A model generated the notes under the pieces. That model made no database searches and was not told the origin of the DNA. It saw nothing but the letters and a program-made list of their open reading frames with translations. DNA of 64,000 bases from Verrucomicrobiales bacterium (GTDB lineage: Bacteria > Verrucomicrobiota > Verrucomicrobiia > Limisphaerales > UBA11320). The stretch covers positions 124,001 to 188,000 of the forward strand of contig JAEUHE010000103.1 of assembly GCA_016793885.1 (NCBI GenBank), read 5' to 3'. Position 1 is the first letter of the stretch. Each line of letters starts with the position of its first letter. Of this stretch, positions 44,481-50,794 are shown one piece after another. The position numbers and the translations under genes were made by a program.

Positions 44481-45567
44481 AGTCCCGATGGCGTTCCACG
44501 AACTCGTCATCGCGCAGATGCGGATAAGCCGCCCAGATTCGGTCGATTTCCTCAAGCTGTCCCGGCCCAAGCGTCTCTCTCGGGTTGAGACACCAAACGC
44601 CCCGCATCAAGCCTTGCCGACGCAAGGCCTCATGAATTCCAGCAATACATCCGCCAAATCCGTTCGCCGCGTCAAAAAGGGCCGCATTCGCATCCGTAAG
44701 CTCTGCGGCCAGCTTGAACATCGCGGGAGGGATCGGCACAGCGGTTTGACGTAGATGAGTGCAGTCCTTCAAAAAGGACACCGCTTTCGCTGTCCAAACG
44801 GCCCACTGGCCCAGCAGGCCACCCACAAATCGGCCGGAGGCCCGTCCTGCCTTCCCCTCTGTGGGTCCAGGACAAAGCAGATCGAGCAAAATGTTGTCAT
44901 CGTTGCCGGTGTACAGGGCGACGTCCCCCCTTCCCGAGTCGACTACTGCACGCAGAACATCCTGCGTCTGATACCGATTGAACGGCGCCACCTTGATCGC
45001 CGCCAGCCCCTCCAACTCACAAAGACGCCGCCAAAAGCGATAGGAGAGCCGGCGTCCACCGACGGCCGCCTGAAGATAGAATCCCATAATGGGTAGGATC
45101 TGGGCGACCTGCCGGCAGTGCTCCACCAAGTCTTCCTCGGACTTTTCCGAAAACCCGCGAAGCGCAACGAGGCCGACCTGATACCCCAACTCACGCGCCA
45201 ACAGCGCTTCGCTCATCGCCTGACCGATTTCTCCGCAAATTCCGGCGATCCGAACGGTGGTGCGGCCACTGCGCTGATCACAGTCCTGCAACGTGTTGAC
45301 TGCCAGCTGGAGCACCGGTTGAAGCAGACCATGTGCAGGTTCCCGAATCTCAAACTGAGTCGTGTGGACCCCGACCGCAATCCCTCCGGCTCCGGAGGCA
45401 TGATAGTAGCGCGTCAGTGCTCGCTGATATTTCTCGTCTAATCGACGTTCCGCGGTCAAGGCGAGGGGATGTGCGGGAATCACCAAGCCCTGCTGCAGCA
45501 GGGACCGGACGGCAACCGGAGCTCGGTCAGCTTTCACGCCACCTTGGACGGATTTAGTATTTCCCAT
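44467..45567 (-). CDS. Dihydrodipicolinate synthase family (DapA-like) aldolase/lyase
   Basis: A 366-residue (beta/alpha)8-barrel protein of the DapA/NAL class I aldolase superfamily. The ATG at 45567 (MGNTKSVQGG) is preferred over a TTG four codons earlier. The Schiff-base lysine is in LEGLAAIKVAPFNRYQ. The early part reads VIPAHPLALTAERRLDEKYQ, matching the family start IPAhPLAL seen in many Verrucomicrobia and Planctomycetes members. True DapA is about 290 residues, so this longer protein is more likely a sugar-acid or hydroxy-keto-acid lyase or dehydratase than the lysine-pathway enzyme. It overlaps the preceding epimerase-like gene by 14 bp, which suggests one catabolic step pair. Confidence 0.75.
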   Translation of the reverse strand: MGNTKSVQGGVKADRAPVAVRSLLQQGLVIPAHPLALTAERRLDEKYQRALTRYYHASGAGGIAVGVHTTQFEIREPAHGLLQPVLQLAVNTLQDCDQRSGRTTVRIAGICGEIGQAMSEALLARELGYQVGLVALRGFSEKSEEDLVEHCRQVAQILPIMGFYLQAAVGGRRLSYRFWRRLCELEGLAAIKVAPFNRYQTQDVLRAVVDSGRGDVALYTGNDDNILLDLLCPGPTEGKAGRASGRFVGGLLGQWAVWTAKAVSFLKDCTHLRQTAVPIPPAMFKLAAELTDANAALFDAANGFGGCIAGIHEALRRQGLMRGVWCLNPRETLGPGQLEEIDRIWAAYPHLRDDEFVERHRDSWLS

Positions 45568-46609
45568 CACGAACCTCAAAATGAGTTGGGCGATTATAAA
45601 GACGCCCTCCCGTCATGACCCATTCCGCTACCCATTGAATCATCGACTCCAGTGAGGTGGAGGGAGATCCGAGGGTTTCTCGCATGAGTTCTGTATTGCT
45701 GAGCAGTGCCGTCTGAGCCTCTTGACCTACGAACACGGGTTCGCGCCCCATCCGTTTACCCAAGGCTAAGGCGGCCTCACGAACGGACACCGGCGCCTCG
45801 CCCGTCAGATTCACCGGCAGCGGGGGAGAGGTAGCGTGGGCCAGTGAACGAATCACCATTTCGTTGGCATCACCTTGCCAGATGCAGTTGAAGAACGGCG
45901 TTCCAACCTCTACAGATTCCCCCCGCCAGACCTTAAGCGCCAGATCAACCAGAACCCCATAGCGAAGATCGATGGCGTAGCTCAGGCGCAGGAAGGTCAT
46001 CGGGGTGCCGTGGCGTCGGGAGAAGAATTCAAAGACTCGCTCCCGGGCGACGGCGGCGTTCGCATACTCGCCGATGGGTGTCAGTGGGTGATTCTCTCGG
46101 GCTCCGCCGGAATGGACATCTACCAGCGGATAGACGTTGCCGGTCGAGAGGATCGACCATTTCGCTCTGGGGTATCGGGTCGCAGCCCAAGTAGGGATAA
46201 CGGTGTTTGCCGCCCAGGTAGCAGATGGATCAGCGGAGGTGCCGAACTTCAGCCCCACGAGGTAAACCACGTTCAAGGCCTCCGGCAGGGACCGGTATGC
46301 TTCGTGATTCAAAAGATCTGCGGAGACTGTCCGAACCCCCTGCGTCTGGAGCCAGCGAGCAGCACCGGTATCTGTGAACCGGCTCACAGCAATCACCTCG
46401 ATGTCTCGTTTCGCTTCAACCGCCGCACGTTTGGCCAGCACAGCCAGGCTCGGTCCCATTTTTCCACCTGCACCTAGCAGCACCAAGGGAGACTCCACCG
46501 TGCTCATGTGGTCGATAAGACCAGCCGTAGGGGTGGTCATACGCTCGAGCAGAAGCTCCTCCGTGTTCATATGGGAAGTCCGCATTTTCATGATTCCAAC
46601 CCCCTTCAT
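45554..46609 (-). CDS. NAD-dependent epimerase/dehydratase-like protein with altered active site
   Basis: A 351-residue extended short-chain dehydrogenase-like protein. The nucleotide motif is LVLLGAGGKMGPSLA near residue 45. Where most family members have YxxxK, this one reads GEYANAAVARERV, so the lysine position is alanine; the preceding Ser/Thr is in WSILSTGNVYPL. Either catalysis is different or the protein binds NAD without classical epimerase chemistry. Several Met codons (residues 1, 7, 9, 14) could be the start; 46609 is the longest and residues before 40 look unstructured. It overlaps the DapA-like gene, so the two likely act on the same small molecule. A terminator for the gene upstream lies just before it. 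Confidence 0.7.
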   Translation of the reverse strand: MKGVGIMKMRTSHMNTEELLLERMTTPTAGLIDHMSTVESPLVLLGAGGKMGPSLAVLAKRAAVEAKRDIEVIAVSRFTDTGAARWLQTQGVRTVSADLLNHEAYRSLPEALNVVYLVGLKFGTSADPSATWAANTVIPTWAATRYPRAKWSILSTGNVYPLVDVHSGGARENHPLTPIGEYANAAVARERVFEFFSRRHGTPMTFLRLSYAIDLRYGVLVDLALKVWRGESVEVGTPFFNCIWQGDANEMVIRSLAHATSPPLPVNLTGEAPVSVREAALALGKRMGREPVFVGQEAQTALLSNTELMRETLGSPSTSLESMIQWVAEWVMTGGRLYNRPTHFEVRDGKY

Positions 46610-46720
46610 GGGCGAGGATGCACACCTTCGTCAACCCTCAAGATCGGCGAGAAGTCTCAAACCGAAACGGTGCCGACCTCACGACACCTCCGTGTAGGCC
46701 TCACCCAACCATCCACTGCC

Positions 46721-46755
46721 AAAAACAAAAAAGCCGCCCATTGCTGGGCGGCTTT
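46721..46755 (-). terminator. Intrinsic terminator of the PEP-CTERM gene
   Basis: On the minus strand AAAGCCGCCCA-GCAA-TGGGCGGCTTT forms an 11 bp stem with a tetraloop followed by TTTGTTTTT. It is 28 bp after the stop of the PEP-CTERM protein and about 110 bp before the epimerase-like gene, separating the two units. Confidence 0.92.
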
Positions 46756-46782
46756 GTGAATTAGCTTTTGCTAAGCCTTAGA

Positions 46783-47394
46783 TTACTTGCGGCGGCGGAG
46801 GAGCAGAGCTCCGAGTCCGAGAGCGCCGAGAGCAACCACAGAGGGCTCAGGAACGGTCAAGCTGAAGTAGGTCAGACCATTGGCAATGCTGCCGGTGCCC
46901 AACTTCGGGGAGCCATCAGCGCCAACGCCAGCCAGTTCATGAGTGAACAGGTTGGAGGCACCCTTTTCAACGGCATTGTCCCAGCTGGTGATCGTGCCGC
47001 CCTCGTTGTTCCAAACGCGGAGCTGCAGAGTGACTTTGTCGCCACCCACGGTGCCGGCAATGTCGAGCTTGGACTTACCAGCGATCAAACCAGCAGTGGT
47101 GCCAGTCCGGAAAGCGACCAAAGAGCCAGCAACGGCCTTCAGGCTGCTTTCGGCAGCGCCTTCGCCAGCAGCCCAATAGAGCTCGGCGGAGTAGCCAGCG
47201 CCTTCAACCTTAGAGAAACCAGCGTAGTCAGCCAGGGTTCCACCGTTCTTAGCAACGGTCGGAGCGGACGGATTGGGCTGGAAGATATACTTTTCCTTAC
47301 CGACACCGAGGGTCGACTGATAGGTCAGAGAACCCTGAGCAAATGCACCCACAGCAACGGTTGCCAGGGCGAGTGTTACGAACAATTTTTTCAT
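46783..47394 (-). CDS. PEP-CTERM sorting-domain surface protein
   Basis: A 203-residue exported protein. The signal peptide is MKKLFVTLALATVAVGAFAQ. The C terminus shows the full PEP-CTERM tripartite signal: VPEPS, a hydrophobic helix VVALGALGLGALLL and the basic end RRRK. It should be cut and sorted by an exosortase, such as the one at 21058-22872. The mature part (about 150 residues) is beta-rich with Gly and Ala and has no motif I recognise. It starts 51 bp after the stop of the upstream secreted-protein gene, probably in one transcript, and ends at a strong terminator, which fits high expression. No Shine-Dalgarno sequence is visible. Confidence 0.93.
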   Translation of the reverse strand: MKKLFVTLALATVAVGAFAQGSLTYQSTLGVGKEKYIFQPNPSAPTVAKNGGTLADYAGFSKVEGAGYSAELYWAAGEGAAESSLKAVAGSLVAFRTGTTAGLIAGKSKLDIAGTVGGDKVTLQLRVWNNEGGTITSWDNAVEKGASNLFTHELAGVGADGSPKLGTGSIANGLTYFSLTVPEPSVVALGALGLGALLLRRRK

Positions 47395-47445
47395 GATGGT
47401 TGTGGTTGTTATATGGTTGGAAAACGAACTAGATGCTCAAGAGGT

Positions 47446-48072
47446 TCAGGGAACGTTGAACGTCCGGGACCAGCTGCCTCCAGTGGAGAACAACAGCGCG
47501 GATTGACCCACGGCGAGCGTCGGCTCTGCGGGATCCCAGGTGTTGTCACCGAAGAGGTTGTAGGTGGAGGCCGAGAAGCCGCCGTCCCACTTGTAGAGGA
47601 CATCTCCGTCCTTAGCGGTATATCCCAACGCGCTCAGGGTGCCTTCTTGAGGAACCTGGGAGCTGATGAAGGAGAAACCGTTCGGGATGGTGGTGGTGAG
47701 GGTGCCCTGCTTCACTTCACCAACGAAGGTGACAGTGAAAGCGGTCGCAGTGGCGTTGTAGATCAACGCACCGCTTCCCGGGGTCAGGATGGTGTCCGGA
47801 TTATCCCAGGTCTCGTCACCGAAGAGGTTGAACGAGTTAGCAGCAAAACCATTGTCCCAGGTGTAAACAACCGTTCCGTCGGGCGGGCGGCTGATCAACG
47901 CAGAGATCTTTTCGTTTTGAGCAGAGAGCTGATTCGCGATGAACGAGAATCCAGCCGGGACGGAGACGTTGATGTATCCGACCACGTTAACCGAGGTCAC
48001 CCCAGCCGCCATCGTGGCCATAACGCCAGCAGCGGAAAGAGCAGCCGTAAGAAGTAGTGTTTTTGTTCTCAT
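47446..48072 (-). CDS. Secreted protein of two tandem beta-rich repeats
   Basis: The ATG at 48072 gives 208 residues with a signal peptide (MRTKTLLLTAALSAAGVMAT). The mature part is a tandem duplication of ~85 residues: VGYINVSVPAGFSFIANQL ... DGTVVYTWDNGFAANSFNLF ... TILTPGSGALIY, then TTTIPNGFSFISSQVPQ ... DGDVLYKWDGGFSASTYNLF ... TLAVGQSALLF. Proteins with this GFSFI...YKW.....W....L..G.gal pattern are frequent in Verrucomicrobia, but I know no function. It has no PEP-CTERM tail. On the minus strand TTGACT lies about 55 bp upstream of the start and could be a -35 box. It is probably co-transcribed with the PEP-CTERM gene. Confidence 0.78.
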   Translation of the reverse strand: MRTKTLLLTAALSAAGVMATMAAGVTSVNVVGYINVSVPAGFSFIANQLSAQNEKISALISRPPDGTVVYTWDNGFAANSFNLFGDETWDNPDTILTPGSGALIYNATATAFTVTFVGEVKQGTLTTTIPNGFSFISSQVPQEGTLSALGYTAKDGDVLYKWDGGFSASTYNLFGDNTWDPAEPTLAVGQSALLFSTGGSWSRTFNVP

Positions 48073-48461
48073 GTGGCTTTGTGTTTTGTTCTGTGTGTAG
48101 GCGCACTGTGCCAAATGTGAGGGCAACAGTCAACACCTTTTTTCCTTCCGTTTGAACAGAAGTCTGATTCTGTTGTCTTCAGGTTTTCTGATCGCCTTCG
48201 AGTTTCCTCTGTAAGTCTCAGATAACTGGCATATTTTGCCGCTCGATGTTTCAGCATCCGGGATTCCCCTAGCCCAGGGCCGCTGCTTCCCCTAGTTTCG
48301 ACGCGAACCACCACCCAACACCACTTCGCGGTTTTTCTATGCGGCCGCCTCCGAGATTCTCTCCGGAGAAATCCGCGGTTCTACGACAAATCCACCAAAT
48401 CAGGTAGGCAGCGAGGCATTTTCCTGTTAACCCTCCGGAAACTCAACGCGTCTGAATCTTT
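48073..48461. promoter_or_regulatory. Divergent intergenic region, promoter area
   Basis: 389 bp between divergent genes with no credible open frame. On the minus strand TTGACT (48128-48133) followed after 17 bases by CACAGT is a possible promoter for the secreted-protein pair; the -10 match is weak. Nothing recognisable serves the plus-strand lactonase gene. Confidence 0.4.
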
Positions 48462-49433
48462 ATGAACGGCCTGCTGCTCCCACTCACCTTGGCGATCTCG
48501 CTCGTGCCCCTGATTCTCCAACCCAACGCCCGAGCCTCTGCGATCGAACCCCTGAACGCTTCTGAATCAGCCAAAATCTTCGCTCCCAACACCGATGTCG
48601 AGAAGCTGGCCTCCGGATTCAAATTCGTGGAAGGACCGGTCTGGATTCCAAAGGACGGGGGTTTTCTCGTGTTTAGTGATATCCCGGCCAACGAACTCAA
48701 ACGCTGGAGCCCCAGCACCGGTGTCACGCTTTTCCGCTTCCCCAGCCGCCATGCCAATGGAAACAATCTGGATCTCAAAGATCGGCTAGTAACCGCCGAG
48801 CACAGCGGCCGACGCCTTTCCTTCACGACGCGAAAAGACAACGTCAAAACGGTCGTCGACGAATTTAACGGGAAAAAGTTCAACTCTCCGAATGATGTCG
48901 TGGTCAGGAGCGACGGGACTTATTGGTTCACCGATCCCGACTACGGACTACCCAAGGAAGCCACCAAGGAGATGGAGGGAAACTATGTGTTCCGCTTCGA
49001 TGAAAGCCAGAAGGCCATTTCCGCCGTAGCCCTGGATTTCGATAAGCCAAACGGGCTGTGCTTTTCTCCGGATGAGAAAAAGCTCTACATCGCCGACTCC
49101 GGCAAGCCCCACCACATTCGGGTCTTCGACGTTCTAGACAACGGACAACTGGCGAATGGCAAAGTCTTTTGCACCATCAACCCGGGCGGTCCCGACGGGA
49201 TTCGCTGCGACGCCGAGGGCCGCGTGTGGTCGAGTTCAGGAAACGGCGTGCAGGTCTTTCTTCCGGACGGAAACTTGATCGCCAAAGTCAATTTGCCTGA
49301 ATCGGCCGCCAATCTTTGCTTTGGAGGGGAGGATGGCCGCAGCGTTTTTATCACCGCACGCACGACTCTTTACCGGGTCAAAACCTTAACCACCGCCGCG
49401 GCCCGCCCTAAAAGCAGCGCCAACCAAAAATAG
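48462..49433 (+). CDS. Secreted SMP-30/gluconolactonase family protein
   Basis: A 323-residue six-bladed beta-propeller of the SMP-30/gluconolaconase/LRE family, preceded by a signal peptide (about residues 1-25, ending ARAS). Motifs seen are FVEGPVWIPKDGGFLVFSD, the metal-site region SPNDVVVRSDGTYWFTDPDYG, LDFDKPNGLCFSPDEKKLYIADSG and GGPDGIRCDAEGRVWSS. These carry the Glu, Asn and Asp ligands for the catalytic divalent metal. It probably hydrolyses a sugar lactone or related ester outside the cytosol. It stands alone, 28 bases after a stretch with no clear promoter. The true substrate cannot be read from sequence. Confidence 0.85.
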   Translation: MNGLLLPLTLAISLVPLILQPNARASAIEPLNASESAKIFAPNTDVEKLASGFKFVEGPVWIPKDGGFLVFSDIPANELKRWSPSTGVTLFRFPSRHANGNNLDLKDRLVTAEHSGRRLSFTTRKDNVKTVVDEFNGKKFNSPNDVVVRSDGTYWFTDPDYGLPKEATKEMEGNYVFRFDESQKAISAVALDFDKPNGLCFSPDEKKLYIADSGKPHHIRVFDVLDNGQLANGKVFCTINPGGPDGIRCDAEGRVWSSSGNGVQVFLPDGNLIAKVNLPESAANLCFGGEDGRSVFITARTTLYRVKTLTTAAARPKSSANQK

Positions 49434-49810
49434 AGCCGTGACGGGTAGGCACGCAGGGGCAAGCAGACCTTCAGCAGCATTCTGACATAGGGCCGACGGC
49501 CTCTCCGTGAACTCTTTCCTCTCCGCGTTCTCCGCGCCTCCGCGAGGGATTCCGGTAGTCCTTCCGAATCAGGAGAGGGGATCTTTTCTCGCGGAGGCGC
49601 GGAGAACGCGGAGGAGCACCAAATCAGTGAGAACCGAAGGATCATGCAGATCAGCCCGATCCTAGCCGGCTCCCCTCCATGAACCAAGCCTCGGCTCCTA
49701 AAAGGCCCGAAAGAAAGGCCGAGACAACCTCCCAGGAAGAGTCTTGCCCCCCGCTCCCAAGGCTTCCGCACCTCTCAACAGCCGTGCCATCGCGACGGCG
49801 GTGGTTGCTG
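49434..49810. other. Intergenic region with long perfect inverted repeat
   Basis: 377 bp between convergent genes. It holds the 26 bp perfect inverted repeat described separately; the remainder shows no credible gene, no T-run terminator and no second repeat. Confidence 0.6.
49521..49613. repeat. 26 bp perfect inverted repeat
   Basis: The arms at 49521-49546 (beginning CTCCGCGTTCTCCGCG) and 49588-49613 (ending CGCGGAGAACGCGGAG) are exact reverse complements of 26 bases, separated by 41 bases. The arms are built of CCTCCGCG-like units, a type of sequence that recurs in intergenic DNA of this phylum as far as I recall. It lies between convergent genes. Confidence 0.9.
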
Positions 49811-50161
49811 CTAGCGGCGCAGGGCCAGCCACAGCCAGCCGGCAAGGAATGCAACTCCTCCCAAAGGAGTGACCGCCCCGAGGGCTTTGATGCCCGTCAC
49901 AGCCAAAACGTAAAGGGAGCCGGAAAAGAGAACAATGCCAGCTACAAAGCAACAGTACGGCCCCCGAGGGATGGATGGCCATCCTGACACGACGAACAAA
50001 GCGAGGGCGTGCACCAAATGGTAAAAAACGGCGGTTTCCCAGGTCTGAGCGGTGCCGTTCTCCGCGAGGACTGCTTTGAGCCCGTGTGCGCCAAAAGCCC
50101 CAAGGGCAACGCCAGCGAGGGCAAACAAGGAGGCAACACGATGGAGGGAGGGTTGAGCCAC
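49811..50161 (-). CDS. DUF423 (YgdD-like) small membrane protein
   Basis: A 116-residue protein with four hydrophobic helices, starting with GTG at 50161. The N-terminal stretch LFALAGVALGAFGAHGLK followed by TWETAVFYHLVHALALF is diagnostic for DUF423, a widespread inner-membrane family without a settled function. The C-terminal half keeps GIVLFSGSLYVLAVTG and TPLGGVAFLAGWLWLAL, so it is complete. It lies 19 bp downstream of the HPr gene on the same strand, so the two may share a transcript. I see no functional link. Confidence 0.88.
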   Translation of the reverse strand: MAQPSLHRVASLFALAGVALGAFGAHGLKAVLAENGTAQTWETAVFYHLVHALALFVVSGWPSIPRGPYCCFVAGIVLFSGSLYVLAVTGIKALGAVTPLGGVAFLAGWLWLALRR

Positions 50162-50180
50162 GTCTCAGAGGGCAAGCAGG

Positions 50181-50453
50181 TTACTCTTCGTCGAATTTTC
50201 GCTTCAGAAGCAACTCCAACTCGGTAACCGCCGAGGAGGCGTCTTCACCCTCAGCATACAGCATAAGACGGCTGCCCGGCCCGGCTGCGAGCATCATCAG
50301 GCCCATGATGCTCTTCCCGTTAACTCGCTCGCCGTCTTTCTCCACGTAGACCTGGCACTCAAAGCGGTTGGCTGTGCGTACAAACATCGCCGCTGGCCTG
50401 GCGTGAATTCCAAGCTTATTGCTGACGATTAATTCTTTCGTGATTTTGGACAC
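50181..50453 (-). CDS. HPr-family phosphocarrier protein
   Basis: A 90-residue HPr protein starting with GTG at 50453 (no ATG is in frame). The phosphorylated histidine is H17 in LGIHARPAAMFV and the regulatory serine is S48 in NGKSIMGLMMLAAGPGS, equal to H15 and S46 of classical HPr. HPr passes phosphate from enzyme I to sugar-specific EII proteins or, in species without EII transporters, takes part in regulation through HPr kinase and PtsN-like proteins. No ptsI, hprK or EII gene is nearby; the neighbours are DUF423 and a protease gene. Presence of the serine motif suggests HPr-kinase control. Family call very firm. Confidence 0.93.
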   Translation of the reverse strand: MSKITKELIVSNKLGIHARPAAMFVRTANRFECQVYVEKDGERVNGKSIMGLMMLAAGPGSRLMLYAEGEDASSAVTELELLLKRKFDEE

Positions 50454-50794
50454 AAAGTCGCACTTCGGCTTACTCGCTTTGACTCTCTATAGACTCGATC
50501 TGCTGCGAATCGAGGTTGCCAGAACTCTCCGCAGGCCACTCCTGCATAGCAGCGCCACGCCCAAATGCCAAACCTAATATCATGCAAGAAAACTGGCACT
50601 ACCGGCCGGAAACAGTCGTGCCGAAGGGACCATTCCGGCTGGCATCGTAAAGGGAATAAGCCGGCACCTCCTCGACCAAGGATCTCACAGGTATTCCGCT
50701 TTACGAGCGCCTGGAGGAACCACGGCAGTCCATGGAACCGATCTCGTTCTCCCAAGCCCCGCGGCCAGAGGACGTGGCTCTAGTTAGGCTTCGA
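50454..50794. other. Intergenic region between the protease and HPr genes
   Basis: 341 bp with no gene I can support. One modest hairpin (GCCGGAA/TTCCGGC, about 50607-50641) could end the protease transcript. The HPr promoter should be near 50460-50560 on the minus strand, but no clear boxes are seen. Confidence 0.45.

Noticed and set aside
46768-48057. A 429-codon open frame on the plus strand.
   Set aside because: It runs antisense through two signal-peptide proteins and the gap between them and has no recognisable domain.
50429-50755. A 108-codon open frame on the minus strand upstream of HPr.
   Set aside because: It overlaps the HPr start, has no family feature and an odd composition; not supported as a gene.
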